From Clusia tigrina (lineage: Eukaryota; Arthropoda; Insecta; Diptera; Clusiidae), in the NCBI GenBank assembly GCA_920105625.2, contig OV050030.1:323192531-323256530 (forward strand): DNA of 64,000 bases, given 5' to 3'. A model generated the notes under the pieces. That model made no database searches, was not told where the DNA came from, and was given only the letters and a program-made list of their open reading frames with translations. Below are positions 46,921 to 60,699 of the stretch, piece by piece; positions within the stretch are counted from its first letter, which is position 1, and each line of letters begins with the position of its first letter. Both the position numbers and the translations under genes were made by a program.

Positions 46921-48890
46921 AAAAAGCTATACAGATTGGCCAGAAATTCACTGCGTCCGAAAGTAGCCCCCAGGTTGATTCCTGAACTGTACAGTGTTGC
47001 CAATACTTCGATACGAAAAACTGACGATCAGACAACCATACAGCAATGTTGGGAGAAGGTAGGCCTTAGCCAACAGCATTCTGATTCTTTGTGGATTGCA
47101 ATATTGCGTTGACCACAGTGAACGCAGCATACCGTAAACTTTGCCAACCGTGACTGCAACGTGGTTACTTCATGTTAGAGTACCATCAAATATAACTCCT
47201 AGGTTTTTAGCCGCGTTTACACAATCAATCACAGACCCATTCATTACAATACTGGGTAGTATGGTGGTATCAAAGTGTTTCTTGTAAGTAACTAAACATT
47301 TTGACTTAGCAGGATTAAGGCAAAGTCCATTGTTCCTTGTTCAGTTATAAACATTATATAAGTCATTGTTAATTTTAGTGACAGAATTAATAATTTCTTT
47401 TGCAGCTTATATAAAGTTGGATCTCATCAGTATACAAATGAATATCACAATCGTGCATTGCTGTCGGTAGATCATTTATATATATATACAAAAAAGAAGA
47501 GGCAACAATATGGACCCCTGAGGTACACCTCTTACTACCGACAAGAAATCCGAAGCCTCTTCATCACACTGACTCGGTTGGTAAACCGCTTGCGTTCTTT
47601 CTGTAAGGTATGATTCTATCAACTTCACTGCACCGGATGAGAAATTGTGCATTCTCAGAAGCATCGTACATAAAATATTGTGATCAACATAGTCAAATGC
47701 CTTTGAATTGTCCAATAATACCAAGAAAGACACCTTATTTAAGTCAAGTGATGCACGAATACTCTCCACTATATCAGTCAGAGCCGTTATACAGTTCCTC
47801 CTTGGCATGACCCCAGACTGTCGTTCCGTTATATTATTATTGTCTGCTAAATACTTTTTTAATTGTTTCGCCATTACGAGTGCAAATACCTTGGACAGGC
47901 ATACTAAAATTGCTATTGGTCGTTATCAGATTTTGGGGTTGTAATAATTTTCCCTAACTTCCAACACTTAGGAAAAGTTGATGTCACTATAACAGTCTTA
48001 AAAATATGAGTTATGACTGGCAGCAGCTTAAGAAGTACGGCCTTAACAAGGACAGGATGAATCTCATCGATACCATAAGCATTTTACTTTACACCCAGAA
48101 AACACTCCAACACATCTGACTCGTCAACACCACAAAACCCAAACATAATTTTAGAGTACACAGAACTACAACAGTTTGCATAAGCATTCTTTTGTATTGC
48201 TTCAATTGGAAGATTGACAAATTTCCTGTCGAAATCATTTAGGTCCATGTCAATGTTCCCAAAAGTAGTAATATTCCCTATACCTATGACATCTTTAGTA
48301 ACCTGCCTTCTAAGATTTCTGTAAGTTTCATACAGAAGAGGTAGCTTATATCGCCTCCATCGTCTGTATGCAGCGTCACGTATGTTAATTAAATACTTGA
48401 TTTTATTAGTAAACCAAGGCTGCTCGCTATGCCCAACGGTGCCCACTTTCTTTGGTACAAACTCAATCAAAAATACACTTAATATTAGAATGTAAGTATT
48501 CCACTTTGCATTTACTGAGGACATAAAATATATCAAGTTCCATTGTACAGTGTCAAGTTTAGAACACAAATGTTGGTAGCCAATATTTTTAAAGTCACGG
48601 TATCTCAAAGCTTTGGTCGTCAAATTAAGTTTAAAATCAAGCGTCAGAAAAATAAGGTCATGTTTTGAAAAACAAGGAGTAGGGAGTTGTTGGTAAATTT
48701 TTATCTTCTTCAAATCATCGTAAAATGTGTCGGTGATGTTGTATTAGCGGAAACCAATCACAATGCCAACAATCCTGTGAGCAGTCCGTTCTCAACTAGA
48801 ATATTGCTATTGAAGTCTCCTGCAATAACAATATTTTGAAAGTGCAAAGAAATTGCCCGAATGTGATCCCACTGATAGGTTAATTAGACC
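46921..48890 (-). pseudogene. CR1-like/jockey-group element Y: endonuclease end and RT
   Basis: Minus order: IVIAGDFNSNILVENG (about 48830), FSKHDLIFLTLDFK (the SDH block altered) starting frame 48713-48084, then RT frame 47874-47476 (MPRRNCITALTDIV, FLVLLDNSKAFDYVDH, VVRGVPQGSILLPLLF). Next comes a YTDE in place of YADD at about 47440, and C-terminal RLMLAKAYLLPTLLYG-like sequence at 47100-46948. The active-site change and frameshifts mark it dead. The 3' end is cut near 46921. Confidence 0.75.
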
Positions 48891-49190
48891 ATTCGGAACG
48901 ACTGTAGCTACGATGAATTAGCAACGATCATATACGAGTACTCTCCTTAATATTAATTTGGCAACACATAGAGTTTGGTTACGATCTGAACTTAAGAGCA
49001 ACCTGGAAGAGCATTTAGAAAGCTACAATGAATTCAGGACATCTGTGAACAATAATAACTGACTTAAGTATACATACTCGTACTCGTTTGTAGTATCCAC
49101 AACAATAAATCTAAGAAAGTGTAACATTATAATAAAAAAGCAATTATGTAAAATCAAATGATTGAAAATAAACTCAGAAGAGAAAACATC
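48891..49190. other. Interruption inside element Y
   Basis: Between ORF1 and the endonuclease remains of Y. One plus-strand frame reads VWLRSELKSNLEEHLESYNE with no identity. It may be the 3' end of another element inserted on the plus strand. Confidence 0.4.
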
Positions 49191-49930
49191 AAGTCTCTCC
49201 ACGAAACAGACCGCTCACCTGCTGCATTGAGTTTATGCGCGTTGCTCTCTCATTCTCTGCACACTTAACGTAAAGCAGACCCGCAAAGTGAATACTGCGA
49301 ACAAGTGCTTTTGCTTTTTGAAGCGGATTGCCGCTAGAATTATTTCATAATTCAGCTTTGTTAAGTTTTCATTCACGTAAATTGGGGCGTCCAAATCGAA
49401 TCCAGCAAGCCGTAAACTTAAGGTACCACGAGTAGTGCGTTTAAAAACAGCAAATCCCTCTTAAAACAAAGTTTTTGTCGTGGGGTGAAGGTAGTTTTAC
49501 TACTATAACTGGATCAGTAATAGTGGCTTTGTTGTGTTCTCTCTTCACCCTATAGATAGCCCTCACTACAGGAACACAATTTAGAGAAAATACCGGGTAG
49601 ATCCTCCTGTGCGATGCATGGAACGCCGGATATCCTCAAGTCACATGCCTATGTAGCATTATCCTGCCTTGCCAACTGGGATTTCATTGCCAGAAGCTCA
49701 CCCTCCAAAACAAAAACAGCACCCGAAACAAACTTATCGTACTCCTCTACGGGTTTTCGGACTGCCACTAGTTCTCTTCGCAACTCAAAGACTTCAGAGC
49801 TCACGTTTATAACAGCAGAAATTCTTTTATCAAATAGTACAAGCGAAGGCTTTATATTTGAGAGTTCCGCCGTAGTTTCACTTAATTTCTGCATCATCCG
49901 ATCCACAGACGTTTTCAACGTAGCTCAGAC
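49191..49930 (-). pseudogene. CR1-like ORF1 of element Y
   Basis: The frame 49918-49649 is a helical, coiled-coil-like stretch (MMQKLSETTAELSNIKPSLV, VSSEVFELRRELVAVRK). Broken frames downstream read CDLRISGVPCIAQEDLPGI, TITDPVIVVKLPSPHDKNFV and GLLYVKCAEN, the RNA-binding domain pattern of CR1/L1-type ORF1 proteins. Stops are frequent after 49640. It begins at an inverted repeat at the junction with element X. Confidence 0.6.
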
Positions 49931-49944
49931 CGTTGAAAACGTCT
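49907..49944. repeat. 14-bp perfect inverted repeat at element junction
   Basis: AGACGTTTTCAACG (49907-49920) and CGTTGAAAACGTCT (49931-49944) are exact reverse complements around a 10-nt spacer. They sit where the RT sequence of X meets the ORF1 sequence of Y. Confidence 0.9.
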
Positions 49945-49960
49945 ACCTCTCCATATCACT

Positions 49961-51086
49961 TCAAGCTGCTGCAATACGGCGAACTTCAATGAACTTAAGT
50001 TGTGCGCCACCAATATATATCAAAGGAAGTTTGTCCCACTCCCTTTTCTTCTTTGAGATTGGTAAAGCATAGGACTTTAACGGATTTAGGAAAGGTCCAT
50101 TTCTTTTTGACCAATCAAATATAGAATTTAGATCTACGTTAATTTTAAGACTCAAGTTATCAATATACTCCATCCGTTGCAAAAGATAAATTTGTAAGTC
50201 CTCAGCATATGCATGCATATTTACGTATTTAGACACCGCGAAAATGTCATTTGAAAATATAGTAAGCAGGAGAGGGCCAAGAATCGATCCCTGTGGAACA
50301 CTCGAAAATAATCAGAATAGATATTGCCCACCTTTACTCGCTCCATTCTCATTGTTAAATAACTATTTATAAGACCAACTGCACTGTCACTGCACCCATA
50401 GTACTGCTTTTATTTTAAACAAAGCAACGAATGATTAACGCTATCAAAAGCCTTAGAGAAATCCAGGAGACATCAAAAAGTAAGAAGACTTGGTCATACA
50501 TTACCCGAATATTATCCATAACCTTAAGCATAGCAGTCGCACAACTGTGCCCCGATCTAAAACCAGACTGCAAAGGAGAGAAAATATTCTTTTGGTGAAA
50601 GTAACCTGAAATTTGCTCAGCCATGAGTGATTCACAAACTTTTGATAGAGAAGGTAAAATACTAATAGGTTTAAAATCACCTGGCTCCAATGCAGAGGAT
50701 CTTAGCTACTGGAATAACGATACCAACTTTCTAAGCACTAGGGAAGCACGAAGTCGCAAAGCAATGATTAATAATGTGGGTTAAAGGACTAAGAATAAAT
50801 GGTAGTATAATCTTAAGCAACTTAACCGGCAAGGCATCCTCACTAATTGCATTCATCAGACATCGCCCCACATCAACCTCACAGACACAGCAGAACTGAA
50901 AAGAAGACGTGGCAGAACTAAACATTCCTTGAGCAGGCGGAGAAACCGAGCCAGATGATCCCGGGGAAGCAAAGCACATAATACTAGGATCCACCTTGCA
51001 AGATGTACTATCACTACTGAGTATTCCACAGTTCCGCAAATTCCTCCAAAGTAGCTTGGTTGCAAGGAAACTTTTCAACTTGGAAT
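49961..51086 (-). pseudogene. CR1-like non-LTR element X: RT
   Basis: The frame 51078-50731 is the linker before RT (LLWRNLRNCGIL, NAISEDALPVKLLKIILPFI). The frame 50690-50415 has RT blocks (DFKPISILPSLSKVCESL, SPLQSGFRSGHSCATAML). The frame 50236-49961 has YAEDLQIYLL (YADD altered) and the thumb. The GVPQGS block is damaged near 50290. It is cut at 51086 by the BEL LTR and ends at the inverted repeat. Confidence 0.75.
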
Positions 51087-51515
51087 TGTAAAAATTTATT
51101 TTAGATTGACGAACAATAAATACAGTTTTATTTCGAGCAACCCTAGTGTAGGGCGTAGTTGCACGGTTTCTTCATAACACCCCGAAAGGTCTGATTGCCT
51201 CCCGAACCGTGGTTTGGCGATTCCGGAACGACATAGCCAGGTAGCGGCGGCGACAGAAGGGTGAAGTTCGATGGGAGGTCCAGTGTAGTTGGGTCCGATG
51301 GGACCACCGCGGGAAGTGGGGGCCCTTGAAAAACTAGTCAACTTCAAGCGGCACATGTCATACAACGAGTAGCGGGCCTTATGCACCGAGTGGGCCGAGA
51401 TCTGAGCAAATATTTAAAAAAAATGAATGAGTACAGCACAAGAAGGGAATAGAGTTAAAATAAAACATAAAAAATATAAAATTTAAAAAAAGTACAAGGC
51501 ACGTTATACCCCTCC
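51087..51515 (-). repeat. BEL 3' LTR
   Basis: On the minus strand it follows the polypurine GCGGAGGGG (about 51518) and ends TTTTTACA at 51087, after an AATAAA at about 51125. It is GC-rich in its first part. No second copy is available, so the high edge is approximate. Confidence 0.55.
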
Positions 51516-51529
51516 GCTGGTAGGAGGCG

Positions 51530-52660
51530 GTTCTTCTGCCGGTGGGATCACCACCTTCGTGATAAGTCGGGTTAGCAGGGTGCGTATCGGTGACCCTGCC
51601 CAGCCTCCATTCTTGAGGCGCTAAGTTGTTTTCCCGCATAACCACTAACTCCGCCACTTACTCCACTGTTGACACTCGAGAATATATTCGTTTTTCCATC
51701 TGACGCTTAATTGATGGGCGAGCGCCTTCAGTTTTTGCCAACTGTTCAAAATCGAAAGAAAAGCTGTTGTATCCGGAGGTGCAGCTAGTGCCAACAGTGG
51801 CGCACCCAGCAAGAAATATACAAAGGCCAGCGCCTGGAAATCCGTGGGGTCCTCAGACAGAGCGCTGATAGGCCTGAACATGCCTCGGTGCGTGCTAAGA
51901 GAGTCACAAATTCTTCAAAAGTGTACTTAATTTGTCCCGCCATGTGCTTGAAATGGTGTTTGAAACTCTTGACCGCTGTTTCCCAAAGGCCCAACATATG
52001 TGGAGCGTGGGGGGATTAATATCCCACTCGATCTGAGTACGAAAGTGACCCACCAAGGTTCGGCATCGAATTTCGCGGAGCACCCGCTGGAAATCAAGCC
52101 TCAACGCCTTTTCCGCGCCTTTTCAAAAGACATCCCCGGCGAGCTATAAACCGAGATAATGCCGCAAGGAAGGCAAGAGTACTCAGATCGGTAGTCGCCT
52201 CAAGGTGAACTGCTCTCGGAGCGAAGCAGACAAAGATGCAGACGTACACCTTCGTCACGTGGCATGCCCGCCCCTTATAGTGCTTCATATCAAACGGCCC
52301 CTCGAAATCAACTCCAGTATGGGTAAAAGGACGTGAACACGTCGTACGTTCAACCGGAATAGCTGCCATGAGCTGCTGTTGTCGACGCTTCTTCTACAGA
52401 ATACATGTCTTACATTGGAGAATTGTGCTTTTAATGAGCGTTTTCGCTTTTGGAATCCAATATTGGGTCCGGATTAGCCGCAACATTAGTTGATTCCCCC
52501 CGTGTAGGGACACCTGATGGATGAACTTCACTATTAGACGAGTAAAGTGACCGTAGTAGGGCAGAATGATCGGGTGCCTCTCTGTAAATGGCAAATATGT
52601 AGTGAGCGGCAACCGACCAATTACGCGGGACCATACCATCGGAATGCACGAACGGATTCA
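51530..52660 (-). pseudogene. BEL integrase
   Basis: Zinc module 52639-52394 (HPIILPYYGHFTRLIVKF, HGGNQLMLRLIRTQYWIP, ILQCKTC). Core start 52369-52094 (RPFTHTGVDFEGPF with catalytic Asp, FVCFAPRAVHLEATTDLST, FLAALSRFIARRG). Then broken frames and the C-terminal block MRENNLAPQEWRLGRVTDTH near 51600. At least four frameshifts. Confidence 0.85.
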
Positions 52661-52986
52661 GAGCCAGAAGCGAACTGGAGCTGGATATCGGCTCCCGTGC
52701 CGCAAGTGCGCGGTACTCTTTTGGGAAATACAAGGCAATGGCCATTTCAGCGACTTCTCCTCGAGTAAGCGGGGCCTCCCTGGGAAGAGACGTATCCCGG
52801 TGTTTCACATAACAGTAGCGCAAAAAGTAGCGCGAAACTCAACACTCGGACGGCCCTAGAAAATGAGGAGAAGCGCAACATTGGGTCGTCCGCAGAGGAC
52901 ACATATACTACATCACACTTTGCAGGTCGCTGCTCTTCATCGGTTGCTAACAACTTATTGTCCAATGCAGGGGGCCACCGTTCCCG

Positions 52987-53563
52987 CTACTGCTGCAGCC
53001 AGGCCGGGCCTTCCCACCAGAGCCTGTTGTGGAGTAGCGCATCAAGTGGCCCACCACGGCTACCTAAATCTACTGGGTTATCTTCTGAGTGGACATTATG
53101 GCAGTTGTTCACACCTACTATGCTGGTAATGGCAGTGACTCGATTCGCCACGAAGACTTTCCACACGTGGGGTGGCTTTCGCAGCCATGCCAACACAATC
53201 GTCGAGTCCGAACAACAAAACAAGTTGTCATCTGAAATATTCAATAGAGGCTTAAAAAGGATTCAATTCTGCTAAAAGTTTTGCCCCACATAGTTCTAAA
53301 CGTGGAAGGGAGATAGTTGTCAATGGGGCCACCAGCGATTTTGCCACTAGCAAATGGGTAAAAATGGAATTTTCACCTTTACACCAAACGCAAATGGCAG
53401 ATCGTAGACAGTGAGGCACGCGTAATAGGGAGATTGCCTGATACTGCGATAAGAAGTGTGTCCACCCTGCTAAAGTGGTAGGAGTAAGTTGCTCGTCCCA
53501 ACCTATTTGATCCAACCATATCTGTTGCATCAAGATTTTAGCAGAGATGACAATAGGATCCAA
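52987..53563 (-). pseudogene. BEL RNase H / A17-type region
   Basis: The frame 53563-53252 has LDQIGWDEQLTPTTLAGW and LVAPLTTISLPRLELCGAK, typical of the segment after RT in Pao elements. The frame 53244-52987 has FCCSDSTIVLAWLRKPPHVW, VANRVTAI and NPVDLGSRG, the RNase H part. A short frameshift lies between them. Confidence 0.85.
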
Positions 53564-54700
53564 CTATCCCGCTGGGTCGAACAGCTGTGCGTTTGGTGTA
53601 TACGGCAAGGAGTGACAAAGCTGCCACGTGGAAATAAAACCAATCCCCCCGCGAATTCCATCGAAAGCCCAAACAGCGATTGGTGCTGGTCTCCTCGAAA
53701 TGGGGAAAATCTTCCCTGAGCAGATGCCCTGGAAACAAACCGGATAAAATTTCTGTAGAGTTTGCTGCCCATTTTCGCATTAAGAACCCAGCTGAATCCA
53801 AGCTATCAACCAGCTCATTCATAGTGCGAATGGCAGTAGCAATATCATGTGTACTCACTAGAGCGTCATCCACTTACATCGAGCCACGCAACACCTGAGA
53901 AGCCAACGGAAACCTGCTCTCCACGTCTACTGCCAATTGCAAAAGTGTCCTTATTGCAAGATAAGGATCACAATTCACCCCGAAGGTGACCGTTTTCAAT
54001 TCATGATCAGAGATCTCGCTGTCGGGAGATTCCCTAAACACAATTCTCTGATATGATATCTGGCTTGGCTCAACCAGAATTTGACGATACATCTTTTGTA
54101 GGTCCCCGTTCAGAACATAGCGAAACATACGCGGCTGGATTATTAGCCGGGTCAGATCGACTTGTAACACTGGCCCTGTGTGTAACATGTCATTCTAGCT
54201 GACCGTGTTGGAAGTCGCCTGTGAGGCATTGAACACCACGCGAAGTTTGGTGGTTGTACTCTCTGGCTTAATTACTGCATGATGCAGCAAGTAATAATGA
54301 GGCACAGGAGTTACTGACGGCGGTGGAATCTTGTGCATGTGATTTAACGTCACGTATTCGAGTACCACCGTCGTATTGTTGCTTATCGGCCGGGCTCTTT
54401 ACCAGCCGGGATTCATTGAGCTCAAATTGCCGAAGGGCAATATAGCGCCACGCTCCAGGGACTTCTCCGGAACAAATCCTTGTTTGAACGGCAGAGAGAC
54501 TAGGTATCGCCCCGTAGCATCCCGACGAGTAGTCTGGGAGTACAAATTAAGGCAATATTGATCAGTTTGGGAGAGCTTTCGATTTGCGGAGGCTGTTCCA
54601 TTTCCCAGAACTGTCGCAGAAGGTGGTCGAGCGAAGCAGTTTCAGACACTTGCACGCTAGTTGTGAAACACCGATGGCGTAAGACGTCAGTCTTACCGAA
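53538..54700 (-). pseudogene. BEL reverse transcriptase
   Basis: RT starts about 54650 (broken), with frame 54188-53874 containing MFRYVLNGDLQKMYRQILV and TVTFGVNCDPYLAIRTL, then VDDALVSTHD from 53873. The Tyr codon of the catalytic YVDD box is a stop (TAA, 53876-53874), so translation would end inside the active site. Confidence 0.85.
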
Positions 54701-54719
54701 ATCACGCTGTAGGCGTTTA

Positions 54720-55410
54720 ATTCCCCCACCATCTTCTCTTCTAACCGGGTCAAGGCCCAACAGTGTTGACCGGGTCAGGTCTCAATTGGTTGTTGATCTT
54801 AATCCGCTTGTTGTCGTAGCCCTCTAGTAAGTTTCCCCACACTTGCTGAAAACCCGCCTCCCCGGGTCTTTAGGGACAAATGGTAAAATTTCTCCGCATT
54901 AGAGAGCCGTATTGTTAATGAACAATGCGGTAAACACATCACAAAACGTTGGCCATGCAGCTAACTCCCTTCAAAGGGAGGGTTATCACAAGGGGGTACG
55001 TGGATGCTGTGAGCCAGTGATAAAAATGGTTCCCCTCTAGTAGGAACGGGAGTTGCCTGCTCTAAACGTTTTCTCACTTCCGCGATAAAAATACGACCCC
55101 GCTTAAAAGCATCAAAGCTTGACTCAAACCGCTGTCCGATTGACTCTAAAAGTGATTCACCGTGTTTCAGGGCCCGCGTCTCGGATATGGCAGTTTTTTT
55201 TTTGCCGTTTTAAGCGAAGCCGAGCATCCAATTCAGCTTCATCAAGAGATAAAAAATTAAATATTCGAGATGTATTCGTGGATAGGTAGCTTCGTGAGTT
55301 TCAGGGTCGGGGATACCTTGACGTTGATCTGTTGTAAACGTGACATGTTTGCTTTTCGTTTCGTGACATGTTTGCTTTTCGTTTGCTCTAGTTAGAGGCC
55401 CAAGCTTCAA
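54720..55410 (-). pseudogene. BEL Gag-like remnant
   Basis: Shifted frames contain LLESIGQRFESSFDAFKRG, LSNAEKFYHLSLKTR and an acidic coiled part before 55200, like the DUF1759-type Gag of BEL elements. Protease and zinc knuckles are not seen between here and RT, so an internal deletion is likely. A 23-bp tandem duplication (55340-55385) lies at its start. Confidence 0.6.
55340..55385. repeat. 23-bp tandem duplication
   Basis: GTGACATGTTTGCTTTTCGT plus three bases is repeated twice head to tail (55340-55362, 55363-55385), last base differing. Confidence 0.9.
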
Positions 55411-55424
55411 TATTTCGCTAATGT

Positions 55425-56830
55425 TGATTTAGGCTGGCTGATGTAGCGTCTGCTGCTGAGTGAGAGCATAGTATCGCAGTGTCGTCAGCAAAAGTACAGA
55501 TTTTTGTTTTTTCATCTGTCCGATTTTTGTTTTTTCATCTGTATAGATTTTTGTTTTTCAAAGGCCCGAGAACAGTACCTTGGGGAACACCAGATTCGAT
55601 GCTGTAGATGTTCGATGTGAATTCGTTGCACTTCAATAAAAATTTTCTCTCTCTAATGTACGATTCAAGGTAGCATTTGTTTCAACTTGTACATAAGTCC
55701 GTCGTGTTAAACCTTATCGAACGCCTGAGCTACGTCTAAGAATATGGCTGAACAGAACTGCTTAGATTCAAAGGCATTGCGTATTTCTTTGGTTATTCGG
55801 TGCACTTGCTAAAGTGTTCGATGCTTTCTCCGAAAGCCAATTTGGTGACTTGGGATCAAGTTGTCAATATAAGGCAGTATCTTGTTCAAAACTATCCTTT
55901 CAAACAGCTTGGGAAGAATTGTCAATAGGCTGATAGGTCTATATGAAGAGGAATAAGTGGGTCCTTTACCCAGCTTCCAGATCATTTTTACTACTGACAA
56001 TTTCCAAATATTAAGGAAGTATCCTACTCAAAGAACTGCATTGAACCAGATTAGAATTAACCTGATTCCCCATTTTGGTAATTGAGTTATGATCTCTGAC
56101 ATTGTCATGTCGTAGCCAGGAGCCTTGCTCGCTTTACAGTTCATTATTAAAGCAAGAGCAAATTCTTTAAAACTGAAAATTACCTGATTGTGAGTTTTAG
56201 TAACTTCAATATTTGGAATTGCGAAGGTGTTTGAAGGTGGATTTGGCTTAAATAGAGAGCCCCAAAGTGTCCAGCTGGCAAAAATTTTGGCCTAGAGTTT
56301 TCTAAAAATCATGAAATTTACCTCCTGTCATATTCTGTTGTATTGTGAAACTTATAGCCTGGTAGTTTAAAATAGTTCTTTGAGGTTAAATTGGTTTCAG
56401 ATAGCAGTAGAATGTCAATTTCATTTGTTTGCAGGAAATTTAGAACTTCGTTTCTCAAACGACGTTGGTATTCCAATGACATATTTTTAAAAAGTTAATT
56501 TTTTGGATAAAAGTAATTGCATCATCTGATTTTGCGATTTGAGAAATTCATGAAGCATATTTTGCATTGTTTTCATGAATTGAGTTATGCTGCACGTTAA
56601 ATTGGTAATGAGAGCTTCTAACGATGGAGAGAAAGATGTATCTTTGGATTGTTCGCTTGGCATACCTCTAGCAAATTCGGAATACTCGTATGTTGCCTTT
56701 CCAGTCAATGTGCTGGTTGTAACCATATTAGCTGGAGCGCGTTGACCAGGGTTTTCAGAAGAAAACCCGAAAGTTGTCAAAAATAATCCAACGAAAACTT
56801 TCTCTTGAAATTTCCATTTTTTGGCCAAAT
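55425..56830 (-). pseudogene. Jockey-type element Z: ORF1 tail, endonuclease start, RT
   Basis: The frame 56828-56487 ends ORF1 (ITQFMKTMQNMLHEFLKSQ). Endonuclease start at about 56485 (NMSLEYQRRLRNEVLNFLQ, DILLLSETNLTSKNY) is cut off near 56310. RT follows at 56180-55430: SSYRPISLLTILPKLFERIV (frame 56000-55809), ESGVPQGTVLGPL near 55600 and ICTFADDTAIL near 55490. Most of the endonuclease is deleted. The 3' end is cut at the BEL border. Confidence 0.75.
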
Positions 56831-57230
56831 TAACTTTCTTAACTCACTGTAAACAAAACAAGTTGCACTTGTACATCAACACGTTGTGAGTACGTTTTTG
56901 CTAAAAAATGCCAAACATTATTGTGGTGTTGCCAGATTTTAGCTATTTGCATTAGTGTTGCCAGTTCCCGAAATATAAATAGTACCCCACGTATTATGTA
57001 TATGTATATGAATATGTTTACGTACATTTATATGCATATATATATGTATATGTTTACGTACATTTATATGTGTATGTATATGTACGAGTAAGTGAATAAG
57101 GCTTTGTATATGGATATGCATATGTATATGTTAATATTTATATGTGTATGTATATGTATATGAATATGTATATACGATTATTATGCATATTATGTGTATA
57201 TTTAACTTCTGCATATATATATTAGAGCGA
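56831..57230. repeat. TATATG-rich low-complexity region
   Basis: (TATATG)/(TACATATA)-type imperfect repeats at 56995-57190. Apparent frames here are low-complexity artefacts. Confidence 0.8.
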
Positions 57231-58940
<1,710 letters not shown>

Positions 58941-59690
58941 CAATGTATCGCTTTTTTATTATTTATTATATGGCAATGTACGAGTACACAGAGAATGTTA
59001 AGGAATGGTTTGATAAATGGTGCTTGAAAATTAATGAAGATAAGACTGTACAAATAATTTTTACAACTAAAACAAAATTAATCCAATACCTATTAAAATA
59101 AACAATAAAGATATAAAAATAGGGTCTACTACTAAATACCTTGGTATACCCATGGACTCAAAGCTAAATTGGCACTACCACATCAAACAAAAAACGAAAC
59201 AAATAAAAGAAAAATTTAGGGAACTATATTGCTTAATGGGTAAGCAATCTAAACTCACAATTAATAACAAGTTGCTGTTACACAAGTGTACTATAAAGCC
59301 AATTTGGACGTTCGGACTCCAAGTATGGGGAACGGCAAAGCGGTCACACATACAAAAAATTCAAAGACAGCAATCTAGAATATTAAGAGTTATTATAAAG
59401 TCTGGTTGGTACACAACAAATGAAGACACACAGCGCAAACTAAATATGACAAGAATTGACGAAGAAATAAAAAAGATATCCACAAAACACTACGATACAC
59501 TGCATGGGCATAATAACGAAGAAATAAACGAGTTGCTATATCTAGAAGAAACCAACATTCGCCGTTTAAAGAGAACTCGACCAAACGACCTAATGAACTA
59601 GGAAATCCAGACTACACATATTAGTAATAATATTATAAATGTAAATGATTAATTTGTCTTTGTAACGTGTTCAAGGTCCAAAAATAAAAA
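58941..59690 (+). pseudogene. Jockey-type RT C-terminus and 3' UTR
   Basis: The first frame has NVKEWFDKWCLKINEDKTVQ. The second, 59152-59601, has MDSKLNWHYHIKQKTKQIKE, CTIKPIWTFGLQVWGTAKRS and IQKIQRQQSRILRVI, the end of ORF2 after the RT palm. It resembles the same region of jockey T (10090-10370). A short 3' UTR ends in A-rich AAAAATAAAAATTT. The 5' part is truncated. Confidence 0.8.
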
Positions 59691-59694
59691 TTTT

Positions 59695-60250
59695 TTTTAT
59701 TCTTATTTAATTTAAAAGTTCCCAATATTTCGGTTTCGTCTGGAAACCATCCTCAGGGTCTACAATTAATGACAATTATATAAAAATGTTTCAAATCAAT
59801 AAATATCTTGACACTTTTCAATTTTCTGATCTGTCAACTTAAATGTAAATTACAGACTAAATATAATATTACCTGCCTAACATTAAACGGTGGTCTTAAT
59901 TTTTCTAAGGTCATCTGTTTGTGTTTATTGCTGTTATTTTGAATGTTTACTTGTCTCGTACAAGTTTTCTGTATATGTGTGCACAGCTATCCGTGTCCGT
60001 TTTATAATTAAGTCTTTGTTTTGTTGGTATGTTGGTGATATGTCGCATTTCCCATAGGTATCGTTTGTTGTAATAGTGTTCTTGTTGTAATACCTGTGCT
60101 TTTTCGAAGTTCGGGTGATGTCCACTACGAGTACAGTGATCTGCAAGTGCCTTTTTTGGTTCTAGAGCTTTTTTTTTGGTCGTACCAATATATACTTTGT
60201 CGCATAAATTGGTCCCGTCGCCACAACAAACAATTTTGTATATCACGTGC
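59695..60250 (-). pseudogene. Penelope-like element: GIY-YIG endonuclease fragment
   Basis: The frame 60246-59947 reads [20 protein letters not shown] followed by GTT (GIY...YIG equivalent), then [14 protein letters not shown] and [13 protein letters not shown]. The middle of the domain, including the usual Arg/His pair, is missing between GTTKKK and EPKKALADH. The UTR side (59750-59715) has the CCTGAGGATGGTTTCCAGAC type of sequence often found at the end of Penelope copies. It abuts the tail of the plus-strand jockey piece. Confidence 0.75.
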
Positions 60251-60301
60251 GACTTATCTAATTTGCCGATCGCACTTTTTGTGTTGGTATATGATATATG
60301 A

Positions 60302-60695
<394 letters not shown>

Positions 60696-60699
<4 letters not shown>

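Larger units (their letters stand above)
51087..55410 (-). mobile_element. BEL/Pao LTR retrotransposon
   Basis: Minus order: gag-like (55410-54830), RT (54650-53880), second half of RT and A17/RNase H (53873-52987), integrase zinc and core (52639-52094), integrase C-terminal domain (52000-51530) and one LTR (51515-51087). The 5' LTR and the protease region are missing. It interrupts CR1-like X on its low side and borders jockey Z on its high side. Confidence 0.85.
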
